A stretch of DNA of 64,000 nucleotides, from NCBI RefSeq assembly GCF_001426375.1, contig NZ_LMEO01000023.1, forward strand, positions 45,592 to 109,591, written 5' to 3'. Under the pieces are notes generated by a model, which did no database searches, had not been told where the DNA came from, and was given only the letters and a program-made list of their open reading frames with translations. Shown here one piece after another: positions 34,798-43,545 of the stretch. A program made the translations under genes and the position numbers. Numbering within the stretch: the first letter of the stretch is position 1; the number at the start of each line of letters is the position of its first letter. This DNA is from Paenibacillus sp. Root444D2 (GTDB taxonomy: Bacteria > Bacillota > Bacilli > Paenibacillales > NBRC-103111).

Positions 34798-35718
34798 TCG
34801 TTGAAACAGTATGTGCCGGAGTTAACGGCACCATTCGATTTGGAAGATTTTTGGGATCGTGTCTCCGGGGAAGCAGCTGAATCCGTGAGATATACGATAG
34901 ACCCGGTCGTCTCCCCCTTCCTACAAGCCGAGGTTTACAAAGTCGTATTGGAGGGTGCAGCAAATACACTCGTTCACGCTTGGTATATGCTGCCTTCCGT
35001 CCAGCTGCGTCATCCACTTCCCTGTATCGTAACCTTTCACGGCTATTCCGGTTCCAAAGGTCAGCCTGAGGATCACGCATCTTGGCTGCTTATGGGGTAT
35101 GCCGTTCTCGCCATCGACGTTCGGGGGCAAGGAGGGGAGACCGGCAACGGGCTGCCGCAAGAATACGGTATGACCAAAGGGTGGATTACACAAGGGATTC
35201 TTGATCCTGAGGGTTCCTATTATCGGGCATTAGCTATCGATGGCATGCGTGCTGTACGGTGTGCGATGGCAATGCCGGAGATAGATCCCGAGAAGGTGTT
35301 TGTTTTTGGCGGCAGTCAAGGTGGCGGTTTGGCGCTTCTTGTATCCGCCTTGGAGCCTAACCTAAGGGCGGTAATCGCGCATGTACCGAACATGTGCCAC
35401 ATGGATCTGGGGATACTGCAATCCGTCAGCTCACTCACCGAAGCTGCGGAATTCGTAACTCGCTTCCCGGACCGCCTTGACGAGGTGCTGCGGACGCTTA
35501 GTTATTTCGACATCATGAATTTGGCGCATCGAATTACGCTGCCCGTGCATGTGACGGTCGGACTGAAGGACACCACCTGCTTACCCGAGGCAATCTTTGC
35601 CGCATATAATCGGATCGCATCTGTGGACAAATCGATTGAGGTTCACCCGTTCATGGGGCATGCGATGCCCCCGGGATTTCACGCAGCGGGACATGCCTTT
35701 TTCTCGCAGTGGCTTTGA
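34771..35718 (+). CDS. carbohydrate esterase family 7-like acetyl esterase (acetyl-xylan / cephalosporin-C deacetylase type)
   Basis: 315 aa; GAGGAGTG lies 7 nt before ATG 34771. Alpha/beta hydrolase of the AXE1 type: HGYSGSKGQPEDH, DVRGQGGETGNG, nucleophile GGSQGGGLAL, Asp in GLKDTTC and His in FMGHAMPPG. No signal peptide, so likely intracellular, as usual for CE7. A TATAAT lies at 34732-34737. Deacetylates short sugar esters; exact substrate unknown. Confidence 0.86.
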   Translation: MNAIETRIHSLKQYVPELTAPFDLEDFWDRVSGEAAESVRYTIDPVVSPFLQAEVYKVVLEGAANTLVHAWYMLPSVQLRHPLPCIVTFHGYSGSKGQPEDHASWLLMGYAVLAIDVRGQGGETGNGLPQEYGMTKGWITQGILDPEGSYYRALAIDGMRAVRCAMAMPEIDPEKVFVFGGSQGGGLALLVSALEPNLRAVIAHVPNMCHMDLGILQSVSSLTEAAEFVTRFPDRLDEVLRTLSYFDIMNLAHRITLPVHVTVGLKDTTCLPEAIFAAYNRIASVDKSIEVHPFMGHAMPPGFHAAGHAFFSQWL

Positions 35719-35740
35719 GGGCAGGCGAAGGGGGACGGCT

Positions 35741-35775
35741 GCCTAGTAATGATCACTAGCTATTCACTACTAGGC
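35741..35775. terminator. hairpin between convergent genes
   Basis: GCCTAGTA / TACTAGGC stem with a 19-nt loop. It overlaps the stop of the minus-strand gene and lacks a T-run, so termination is uncertain. Confidence 0.4.
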
Positions 35776-36066
35776 TGTAGGCTCGCTTTTCATAAAGTTT
35801 TTAGCTAAATTCTCGACATTTAAATCTCTTGTATTGGATTCATATTCTCTTAAAATCTGAATCCAATACTGCTCCCCCGGTTTGTACGCTCTGAAAATAG
35901 CCTGTTCTTTATTTTCAATACGAACATCGTGACCGCAGTCTATTAAACATTGTTGATAATCATATATGGTAGGTTTCTGATCTTCTTCTAAGAATATAAG
36001 CCCTCTTAAAAGTTGTATGCTATCCTTGTGGATAACTTTAAAGTGAATAATGTGTTCTTTTTTCAT
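35770..36066 (-). CDS. 98-aa hypothetical protein
   Basis: 98 aa, start MKKEHIIHFKVIHKDSIQ with GGGGAAG upstream. No signal peptide or membrane segment; mixed alpha/beta composition with two cysteines. Standalone; no family recognised, but codon pattern and ribosome binding site support translation. Confidence 0.65.
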   Translation of the reverse strand: MKKEHIIHFKVIHKDSIQLLRGLIFLEEDQKPTIYDYQQCLIDCGHDVRIENKEQAIFRAYKPGEQYWIQILREYESNTRDLNVENLAKNFMKSEPTA

Positions 36067-36233
36067 AGATAAACACTTCCCCTAATATGACTATTCTTAG
36101 CTAATCATAAGATATATGATAGCTTCTTTTGTTGTTGGGGGCTGTGATTTTTGTTATAGCTTATCAATGAAAAGTTGGTAAGCGGAGCAAGTGGATGTAA
36201 TTTGAACTGTCTGGATTTATTTGGAGCCGTTCA

Positions 36234-36262
36234 TTGACATGCATATGCCGTCATGCTAAACT
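36234..36262 (+). promoter_or_regulatory. sigma-A-like promoter of the TetL-like MFS gene
   Basis: TTGACA (36234-36239), 17-nt spacer, TAAACT (36257-36262). A leader of about 80 nt follows before the ATG. Confidence 0.6.
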
Positions 36263-36348
36263 GTAACGAAATTGATTATAGATAAATAACTTCAGCATAT
36301 CGTTTAGCAACCATGGGATAGACGATCTTAAGTGGGAGGAACATTCGT

Positions 36349-37743
36349 ATGTCAACCGATTTACCGCAAGTAGAGCAACCATCCGAACCAGATGCGCCTG
36401 GTATTAGGCGAGAACGGACGGTCTCCTGGTTACTTTGCATTACCATTATTTTAGTCGTTATGAACACGATGATGTTCAATTTGGCATTGCCCAAAATTGC
36501 TGTCCAATTCGCTCTCAACCCGTCGACTGCGTCTTGGGTCGTGACAGGCTACTCCATCGTATTTGCCATCTCATCGATTACTTTCAGCCGATTGTCCGAT
36601 TTCGTGCCCATTCGCAGACTCTTCACGGCGGCGCTGTTGGCATTAGGCGGGGCATCCGTGATTGGCATGTTCAGCGACGGATTTGGGCTGCTGCTTATCA
36701 CGAGGCTTATTCAGGCCGCTGGCGCTGGTGCCATTCCATCGCTCGCGATCGTGCTTGTCACTCGTTACATTCCCGTGTCTCGCAGGGGCATGGCCATGTC
36801 GTTCATTTTGTCAGCCGCCTCACTAGGTCTCGGGCTTGGTCCGGTCGTCGGCGGATCGATCGTTCAGTATCTAGGGTGGCATTTCCTATTTGTGATCACC
36901 GGCCTAACCCTGCTGCTGATCCCAGTTTTCCTGTTAATACTTCCTCGGGAAAAGGCGGAGCGCGGCTCGTTCGATTTCATTGGCGCCGTCCTGATCGGGA
37001 TGGGGACGACGGGGTTGCTGCTCTTTCTCACATCTAAGAGCATTGTTGCACTCGTTGTGGGCGTGATTGCCCTGGCATTGTTCGCGGTGCGCATCCGCAA
37101 AGCGGCGAATCCATTCGTCCTGCCCGCTCTATTCGGCGACAGACTGTACCTGGCGCTTGGTGCTATCGGTATTAGCGCCTACATGATCAGCTTCGCCTTC
37201 TTATTTCTCGCCCCGCAAATGCTGGCCAGAGTCTTCGGTTTAACTCCGGCCGTTTCGGGTCTTGTGCTCTTCCCAGGAGCGCTCCTTGCCATGCTGGTAT
37301 CCAACCGTGTTGGCCGGCTCATCGATAGATACGGTAACGGTGCGCTCCTCCGCTACACGCCTTGGCTGCTGCTGGTTTCGACCGTGTTGCTCGCGCTGAC
37401 GGCCGTCCATTCCTTTTATGGGCTTGCCGCCGTCTATATTCTAACGAGCATCAGCATTACTTCTATCTCCAGTGCGGTCTCCAACGAGCTATCAAGGCAG
37501 TTGACCAAAGAACGGATCGGCTCTGGTATGGGCTTATTCCAGCTGCTGCAATTTTTCAGCGGGGCTTTCGCCGTAGCTATCTCGGGAAGTGCACTCGTCT
37601 GGCAGAAGTCACTGCCAACAGAGCGCGCGTTCGACAATCTCATCTGGGGCATGGTAGGAATCGCCATATTGACCATCGTCTTTGCCTTTATTTATCGCGG
37701 TTATGCCAGAAAACGAACAAATGCCGCAGCTGCTCTGGTTTAA
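36349..37743 (+). CDS. 14-TM MFS efflux transporter, TetL-like (DHA2)
   Basis: 464 aa with about 14 helices, length close to TetL/TetK. GGGAGG precedes the ATG. Motif A-like SRLSDFVPIRR; motif C-like stretch LSAASLGLGLGPVVGGSI; LLITRLIQAAGAGAIPSL and RYIPVSRRGMAMS match TetL positions. Drug/H+ antiport is likely, but substrate cannot be assigned. Followed by a bidirectional terminator. Confidence 0.85.
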   Translation: MSTDLPQVEQPSEPDAPGIRRERTVSWLLCITIILVVMNTMMFNLALPKIAVQFALNPSTASWVVTGYSIVFAISSITFSRLSDFVPIRRLFTAALLALGGASVIGMFSDGFGLLLITRLIQAAGAGAIPSLAIVLVTRYIPVSRRGMAMSFILSAASLGLGLGPVVGGSIVQYLGWHFLFVITGLTLLLIPVFLLILPREKAERGSFDFIGAVLIGMGTTGLLLFLTSKSIVALVVGVIALALFAVRIRKAANPFVLPALFGDRLYLALGAIGISAYMISFAFLFLAPQMLARVFGLTPAVSGLVLFPGALLAMLVSNRVGRLIDRYGNGALLRYTPWLLLVSTVLLALTAVHSFYGLAAVYILTSISITSISSAVSNELSRQLTKERIGSGMGLFQLLQFFSGAFAVAISGSALVWQKSLPTERAFDNLIWGMVGIAILTIVFAFIYRGYARKRTNAAAALV

Positions 37744-37747
37744 TATA

Positions 37748-37780
37748 AAAGAGGATCCCACGTGGATCCTCTTTGTATTT
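37748..37780. terminator. bidirectional terminator between two MFS genes
   Basis: 11-bp arms AAAGAGGATCC / GGATCCTCTTT around a 5-nt loop, between convergent genes. Confidence 0.85.
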
Positions 37781-37795
37781 ATTACACGGTTATCA

Positions 37796-39028
37796 TTAAG
37801 CCAATGATTCCTTCTGCGGCAGCTTCTCGTCCTTCTTAGGCTTTATCGCGAATAAGGCAATCACGCTGGCCAAGACACATATACCTGAAATGGTGTAGAA
37901 CATCGTGGCCGGTGATATTTTCAAAAGGATGGAAGCAAGAGGAGGTCCAATGGCAACCCCGATGAAGCGGGTAGAACTATAAATAGATGTGATTGTACCG
38001 CGCTGCTCCTTCTCGATCCCTCTTGTAATCATGACGTCAAGGCACGGCAACGCTGCGCCAATTCCGATTCCTGCCAGGCCAATCAAAGTAATGAGCCAAT
38101 AAATCGACGTTACCATACCGCATAGAAGAATACTTCCGGATAGTAAGATCAACCCCGCGAAAATAATCCATTTCATGAGCCTCTCGTCCTTGCCAATTCC
38201 TTTACCCGTACCAAAAGAAGAGATACATAAGGCAGCAAGAGGAATAGCAAGGATACATCCTTTTATTACACCAAAAACGTTAAATTTTTCTTCTAATAAG
38301 TCTGACAAATAATATAAAGTTCCGAATATGACAAGCATACAAATACATCCGATAGCGAATATCGCATAAAGCCAGCGCCCATTGTTCTTGAAAATGTTTC
38401 TGATATGGGAAAGGTAGCTTGCAAAAGTCACCTTATCCGTTTTCTCCGATTTCTTTTCTGGGGATTTAACCAAATAGAATACAAGCAGCATCGAAATCAG
38501 ACAGAGTATGGGAATGAACATAAAGGGCAGGAACCAGATGACCATTGCAAGAGCGGACCCTAGAATGGGGCTGACCACTTTCCCGAATGTATTCGCTGTC
38601 TCTACAAGGCCAAGGCCGCTGCTGACATCACTTTCTTCTTTGAAGATATCACCCACTAGTGGAATGACAATGGGAAAAGCACCCGCCGCGCCAATGCCTT
38701 GAATGAAGCGGCCAACTAAGATGATAGCATAGGATTGATCCATCCACCATGCCGCTAAACCCGCAATCAAACCACCAATACCTGTGATAATTAAGCTGGG
38801 TATAATGACAATTTTCCGACCAAATCTGTCGGATAAATAACCGGCAATAGGGATTAAAATAATGGCCACAGCCGAGTAAACCGTAATCAGCAAACTTACT
38901 TGTAGAGAAGTGATTCCTAGTTTACTCCGGATGGCTGGTAACACAGGAATTAACATGGAATTCCCCAGAGTCATGATAAGTGGTATGGATGCTATAGAGA
39001 AAAGCTGCTTTTTATTCTCGATACTCAT
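37796..39028 (-). CDS. 12-TM MFS transporter (DHA1-like)
   Basis: 410 aa with 12 helices. Motif A GYLSDRFGRKIVIIP, GRFIQGIGAAGAFPIVIPL and the motif-C-like VSPILGSALA. Typical of multidrug/H+ antiporters of Firmicutes. No good ribosome binding site lies directly before the ATG (nearest GAGGTGA is about 16 nt upstream). Substrate unknown. Confidence 0.83.
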   Translation of the reverse strand: MSIENKKQLFSIASIPLIMTLGNSMLIPVLPAIRSKLGITSLQVSLLITVYSAVAIILIPIAGYLSDRFGRKIVIIPSLIITGIGGLIAGLAAWWMDQSYAIILVGRFIQGIGAAGAFPIVIPLVGDIFKEESDVSSGLGLVETANTFGKVVSPILGSALAMVIWFLPFMFIPILCLISMLLVFYLVKSPEKKSEKTDKVTFASYLSHIRNIFKNNGRWLYAIFAIGCICMLVIFGTLYYLSDLLEEKFNVFGVIKGCILAIPLAALCISSFGTGKGIGKDERLMKWIIFAGLILLSGSILLCGMVTSIYWLITLIGLAGIGIGAALPCLDVMITRGIEKEQRGTITSIYSSTRFIGVAIGPPLASILLKISPATMFYTISGICVLASVIALFAIKPKKDEKLPQKESLA

Positions 39029-39209
39029 AGCTTATGTATACTTTTCACCTCTCAATCCATCATTCATGTACATTAAATTAACCCAAGACGCGAAGCCCTA
39101 TCCATCCAAGCTCCCAATTCAGAAATGGATATCTAGTAAATCAAGAGTATAGCCTAACCGTTATGTGGAAAAATTAAAGCGTATATGTAAAAATGGGGGG
39201 GCTTTTCAG

Positions 39210-40877
39210 GTGCGCAAGACAGAAAATCAGTTGTCAGTTTTCTCTTTAGGCGGAATTAATGAAATTGGTAAAAATATGTATGTGGTGCAATATGGAGATG
39301 ATATTATTGTCATTGATTGCGGCTCAAAGTTTCCGGATGAAAGCTTACTAGGCATTGACTTGATCGTTCCGGATATTACTTACTTACTCGAAAATAGTGA
39401 TAAAGTCCGCGCACTGATTATTACGCATGGACATGAAGATCATATCGGGGGCATTCCGTATATACGAAGACAATTGAACATGCCGATTTATGCAACTCGG
39501 CTAACGCTAGGGTTAATTGAAGGTAAGTTGAGAGAGGCTGGACTGCTTGCAGATACGAAATTTATTGAAATTGATTCTGATTCGAGCATCGAGCTAGGTC
39601 AAATCACGACGACCTTTTTCAAAACAAATCATAGTATCCCTGATTGCTTAGGAGTTGTTTTCCATACGCCGGAAGGAACGGTCGTACATACGGGAGATTT
39701 CAAATTTGATTTAACCCCGGTTAACAATCAATACCCCGATATTCATAAGATGGCGGAGATTGGGAAGAATGGTATTCTGCTGCTTTTATCAGAAAGCACG
39801 AATGCCGAGCGCCCAGGCTACACACCTTCGGAAAGTCTTGTAGGTAAGCATATTGAGGATGCCTTTCATAAAGCAAAGCAAAAAGTGTTCATAGCCACCT
39901 TTGCTTCTAATGTTCATAGGCTTCAGCAAGTCGTTGATGCTGCTCAGGCAACGAATCGGAAATTAGCCTTACTTGGCCGCAGTATGGTCAATGTAGTGAG
40001 AATTGCTTCCGAGCTTGGCTACCTAACAGTCCCTGAAGGAATGCTAGTGGAAGCGGGAGAAGTCAACCGTATGGCTCCAGAACAGATAGCGATCTTATGT
40101 ACCGGTAGCCAAGGAGAACCGATGGCTGCATTATCGCGATTATCCCGATCCATTTATCGTCAGGTTGAAATTATACGTGGAGACACCGTTATTCTATCCT
40201 CATCCCCGATTCCGGGAAATGAACGCAATGTATCGCGGACTGTCGATCATTTATTCAGCCTAGGGGCTGAAGTCATTTATGGTTCGAGCTCAGCTACAGG
40301 CATGCACGTATCCGGACATGGCAGTCAAGAAGAGCTGAAGTTAATGCTCACTCTGATGAAGCCGAAGTATTTTATTCCGATTCATGGCGAATTCAGAATG
40401 CTTCATCAGCACCGGATTTTGGCTGAAGGCGTCGGCGTGGACCCGGTTAACATCTACATTTTAAATAATGGCGATGTCGTGGATATCAAGAACGAGGTGG
40501 CAACTCAGAGCCGCAAAGTGTACGCGGGGAATACCCTTGTCGATGGATTAGGGGATGTTGGCAACATTGTTCTGCGTGACCGTAAACAACTGGCCGAGGA
40601 TGGTATCTTGATCGTGGTTCTACTGCTTAGTAAAAGTGACGGTAAAATTTTGTCCGGTCCGGATATCATCTCCCGCGGGTTTGTCTATGTTCGAGAGTCG
40701 GAAGACCTGATGGATCAAGCTAATATGCTAGCAACAGAAACGATAAACAGGCTCCAAAAAGAAAACGTGAATCAATGGAATGTGCTTAAAACGAATGTAA
40801 AAGAAGCGCTAGGAAAGCTCTTTTATGAAAAGACGGGCAGGAGACCCGTTATTCTCACTATACTCACGGAAATTTAG
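39210..40877 (+). CDS. ribonuclease J family protein
   Basis: 555 aa from GTG 39210 after GGGGGG; this matches the length and start (ENQLSVFSLGGINEIGKNMY) of B. subtilis RnjA. A GTG at 39165 is an alternative. MBL motif THGHEDHIGGIPY, beta-CASP motifs LLLLSESTNAERPG, GRSMVN, SSSPIPGNE, and C-terminal HVSGHGSQEELKLML and FIPIHGEFRML. It is a 5' exonuclease/endonuclease of RNA decay. Paenibacillaceae often have more than one copy, so whether this is the main rnjA is unsettled. Followed by a tandem palindromic repeat. Confidence 0.9.
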   Translation: MRKTENQLSVFSLGGINEIGKNMYVVQYGDDIIVIDCGSKFPDESLLGIDLIVPDITYLLENSDKVRALIITHGHEDHIGGIPYIRRQLNMPIYATRLTLGLIEGKLREAGLLADTKFIEIDSDSSIELGQITTTFFKTNHSIPDCLGVVFHTPEGTVVHTGDFKFDLTPVNNQYPDIHKMAEIGKNGILLLLSESTNAERPGYTPSESLVGKHIEDAFHKAKQKVFIATFASNVHRLQQVVDAAQATNRKLALLGRSMVNVVRIASELGYLTVPEGMLVEAGEVNRMAPEQIAILCTGSQGEPMAALSRLSRSIYRQVEIIRGDTVILSSSPIPGNERNVSRTVDHLFSLGAEVIYGSSSATGMHVSGHGSQEELKLMLTLMKPKYFIPIHGEFRMLHQHRILAEGVGVDPVNIYILNNGDVVDIKNEVATQSRKVYAGNTLVDGLGDVGNIVLRDRKQLAEDGILIVVLLLSKSDGKILSGPDIISRGFVYVRESEDLMDQANMLATETINRLQKENVNQWNVLKTNVKEALGKLFYEKTGRRPVILTILTEI

Positions 40878-40900
40878 AAAAAGAAGCGGACCTAGACATT

Positions 40901-41239
40901 CATCGCTATGGCTCAGCAATCCCGCGGCCCCTGCCGGTTTGCCCCACCATAAGGATGTTTTTCATCCTTATGGCGGGGTTGCTCAGCCGCGGCAACGAGA
41001 TAGCGATGTTTTTCATCGCTATGGCTCAGCAATCCCGCGGCCCCCGCCGGTTTGACCCCTCATAAGGATGTATATCATCCTTATGGCGGGGTTGCTCGGC
41101 CGCGGCAGCGAGATAGCGATGTTTTTCATCGCTATGGCTCAGCAATCCCGCGGCCTCCGCCGGTTTGACCCCGCTATAAGGATGTTTTTCATCCTTATAG
41201 CGGAGTTGCTCGGCCGCGACAGCGAGATAGCGGTCCGAC
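40901..41239. repeat. 113-bp tandem repeat, three units, each made of palindromes
   Basis: Units 40901-41013, 41014-41126 and 41127-41239, with landmarks CATCGCTATGGCTCAGCAAT, CCGCGGCC, a CCATAAGGATG/CATCCTTATGG hairpin and GCGGGGTTGCTCGGCC. Each unit can fold into a long stem; unit boundaries form a second hairpin (TAGCGATG...CATCGCTA). Changes in unit 3 (CTATAAGG / CCTTATAG) are matched on both arms. It fills almost the whole gap after the RNase J gene. Confidence 0.85.
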
Positions 41240-41245
41240 CTTACA

Positions 41246-41689
41246 TTAGCTAGCGCTGCCAGCCAAGAGAACCGCTGCTAGAAACACCAACTGCAGCAGC
41301 GTTCGAGCGAGCAGCTTAGGCGTAGGTCTTCCGCCGATGGTTAATCGCTCCCGGGCCGCCTTCACGTTGGCTGGGAACATGGTTATAAGCAGCAACGCCA
41401 AGCAGATGGAAGCCACGCGGGAGGTAGCGGGAAGAAGAATGCCGACGGCTCCGGCAATTTCCAGCCAGCCAGTGGCAGTAACCAGCAAATCCTTCCTCGG
41501 GAATGCGGGCGGAACCACTCGGATCAGGTCTTGTCGGTTTTTTCCCCAGTGGGCGGAAGCGGTAACCAGCAGCATGATGGCCACCGCTATTTGAGTCGGA
41601 TTTTGCCAACCGTCGAAATAGGACCAGCCAAACAGACCTAGAACCTTAAATAGCGTAAATGAAACAACAAGCACATAAAAAGGTATCAT
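41246..41689 (-). CDS. DoxX-like membrane protein
   Basis: 147 aa, four hydrophobic segments. Motif-like ATGWLEIAGAVGILLPATSRVASICLALLL is the DoxX/DUF4870-like pattern. CGGAGGGATATCC precedes the ATG. It is 21 nt after the TetR-type gene in the same direction, so it is probably the TetR target. Confidence 0.8.
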   Translation of the reverse strand: MIPFYVLVVSFTLFKVLGLFGWSYFDGWQNPTQIAVAIMLLVTASAHWGKNRQDLIRVVPPAFPRKDLLVTATGWLEIAGAVGILLPATSRVASICLALLLITMFPANVKAARERLTIGGRPTPKLLARTLLQLVFLAAVLLAGSAS

Positions 41690-41710
41690 GGATATCCCTC
41701 CGTAAAAAGT

Positions 41711-42319
41711 CTATTGGCTTGACTTGGTTTGTAACATATCTCTTATAAACAACGAATAATCTTGGGTATTAAAAGATGTCCCAGCCAGTGGAATCGAGGA
41801 GCGCAGGCGTAAACCTAGTGAGAGCAGAACGAACATCTCCGCTGTCTGATCCGTATCCACTGATTTCGGAATGACCCCGTGTTCTTGGCCAGTCATTATC
41901 CACTGTTTGGATACATGCACAGACCGCTCATAATACTGCTTGAGCACATCTGAGACCATAGGCTGATCCTCTTTTCCTAATAGATACATCAGCACTTTGT
42001 TCGTTACATCCTGACCATCTTCCAGAGCTGATAAACTTTCTGTGATCTTTTGCATTGGATTATCGAATGTTGGGCGGTCTTGCTCCACTTCGTCCATAAA
42101 GCGTTTGTTGGTCTCTTCTAGCCGTTCTTGCAGTACCCAAGCAAAGATTTCGTCTTTATTTTTCACGTAATGAAAGATAGCTCCCTTAGACAATCCTGAT
42201 TTCTCCATGATGTCTTTCATTGTGATGGAGTGACACCCTTTTTCCCTTATCAGCTCTTTGGTTGAATTTAGCAGCAGCTTCGTTGTTTGCTGCCTGCGTT
42301 CCTCTTGTTTCAAAGTCAT
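41711..42319 (-). CDS. TetR/AcrR-family transcriptional regulator
   Basis: 202 aa. N-terminal HTH: LLLNSTKELIREKGCHSITMKDIMEKSGLSKGAIFHYVKNKDEIF. The C-terminal ligand domain is family-typical. Upstream operator ACCGA-CCA-TCGGT. Operon with the DoxX-like gene, so likely self-regulated and ligand-induced. Confidence 0.88.
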   Translation of the reverse strand: MTLKQEERRQQTTKLLLNSTKELIREKGCHSITMKDIMEKSGLSKGAIFHYVKNKDEIFAWVLQERLEETNKRFMDEVEQDRPTFDNPMQKITESLSALEDGQDVTNKVLMYLLGKEDQPMVSDVLKQYYERSVHVSKQWIMTGQEHGVIPKSVDTDQTAEMFVLLSLGLRLRSSIPLAGTSFNTQDYSLFIRDMLQTKSSQ

Positions 42320-42379
42320 CCCTCCGGGTACGTTTGTAACTTAAAATATGTTAATTATCCCTTTACACACATTATATAT

Positions 42380-42392
42380 ACCGACCATCGGT
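42380..42392. promoter_or_regulatory. candidate TetR operator
   Basis: Perfect inverted repeat ACCGA-CCA-TCGGT, about 60 nt before the TetR start. ACCGA/TCGGT half-sites are common in TetR-family operators. Autoregulation is inferred. Confidence 0.55.
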
Positions 42393-42423
42393 TTGTAAAT
42401 AAGTTTGGATCATTATTAGACGA

Positions 42424-42466
42424 CAAACAAGCGCATGCCGCCCAAATGGCGCATGCGCTTGTTTAT
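42424..42466 (-). terminator. terminator after the MDR gene
   Basis: Stem with arms AAACAAGCGCATGC / GCATGCGCTTGTTT around a GC-rich loop (GCC...GGC can extend it), located between the MDR stop and the TetR operator. Confidence 0.75.
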
Positions 42467-42475
42467 GTGCAATAT

Positions 42476-43468
42476 CTAGACAGGAAGCAGAAGCACTTTG
42501 CCCGAAGTCATATTTGCCGTATACTGCTTGATGGCATCAACGGTTTGACTCATCGGGAAGTGTTGGCTAATCTCAGTTTGGATATGTGATCCGATTGTTT
42601 TTTTCATCGATCCCTGCAGGGCGAGAAGTTCAAAAATAGATTGCGTTTTCACCCAATCGGATGCCCAGAATCCGGCGATACGTTTCCGGCGAAAAACAAG
42701 ATCATCGGCGTTGATCGTTGTCGTTTTTCCACCCAGAAGGCCGTATTGGAAAATGGTCGCTCCATCAGGGAGTGCCGATAGAACGAGGCCCGTTAAGTCG
42801 CCTCCTACGGCATCAAAGCATACGGTAGCTCCTAGCTCATGGGACTTACGCTTTAAGTCCTCCGTGAAGGTAGCTGAGCTGCTGTTGACGATATGCTGTC
42901 CGCCTATTTCGCTCAGCAGCCGTTCATGTTCTTCCTTGCGAACAACACTAATTACAGGAATACCATGCTCTTTGCCGAGCTTCACTAGAATTCTGCCAAG
43001 TGCGCTGGCACCGGCTGTTTGAACGATGGCTTTAGATTTATGCTGCTTTGCTATCTTCACCATGGCCATGGCACTCGCCGGATTGACGAAGAAGACAGCA
43101 CCCTGCTCATCGGATACATGATCTGGCAGCACCATGCAGGTCATAGCACTCGCTTTGGTATAGGGTGCCCAGGAACCGTAAACTTCGGATACAAAGGCGA
43201 CACGCTTCCCTTTTAACATCCGTGCTGCAAGGCTGCTGCCTGTTGCGATAACTGTACCGCATCCTTCCATGCCGCCAACCGAAGGCAGTTCTCGTTGTAT
43301 GCCATAATGACCGTGCAGAAATAATAAGTCGGCGGGATTAATAGAGGCAGCATGTACTTTAATCAGCACCTCACCGCTGTTTATTTCTGGGATAGCAGTC
43401 TCGCCAAATTCAATACCTGAAATCCCTCCATACTCCTTGATCATTACGGCATTCATTATCTTCGTCAT
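42476..43468 (-). CDS. medium-chain dehydrogenase/reductase, quinone oxidoreductase-like
   Basis: 330 aa. N-terminal GroES-like fold with VLIKVHAASINPADLLFLHGHYG; NADPH Rossmann segment IVQTAGASALGRILVKLGK; lacks the catalytic zinc cysteines, so quinone-oxidoreductase type. GGTGGG lies before the ATG; an ATG at 43456 is an alternative. Standalone gene. Confidence 0.85.
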   Translation of the reverse strand: MTKIMNAVMIKEYGGISGIEFGETAIPEINSGEVLIKVHAASINPADLLFLHGHYGIQRELPSVGGMEGCGTVIATGSSLAARMLKGKRVAFVSEVYGSWAPYTKASAMTCMVLPDHVSDEQGAVFFVNPASAMAMVKIAKQHKSKAIVQTAGASALGRILVKLGKEHGIPVISVVRKEEHERLLSEIGGQHIVNSSSATFTEDLKRKSHELGATVCFDAVGGDLTGLVLSALPDGATIFQYGLLGGKTTTINADDLVFRRKRIAGFWASDWVKTQSIFELLALQGSMKKTIGSHIQTEISQHFPMSQTVDAIKQYTANMTSGKVLLLPV

Positions 43469-43545
43469 GCGAGTAAACCCACCTTATCTATTTGCGTATA
43501 ATGTTCTCTAATGATTATATATGACGGCTGCAAAAGTGGGAATAT

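Noticed and set aside
34673..35080. 135-codon frame antisense to the esterase
   Set aside because: Arg-rich shadow frame without motifs; the esterase on the plus strand is strongly supported.
36435..37037. 200-codon frame overlapping the TetL-like gene
   Set aside because: It is a shadow of the transporter, with His/Arg-rich composition and no ribosome binding site.
40825..41253. Frames through the 113-bp palindromic repeat
   Set aside because: The palindromic DNA explains the open frames; no start signals and no family.
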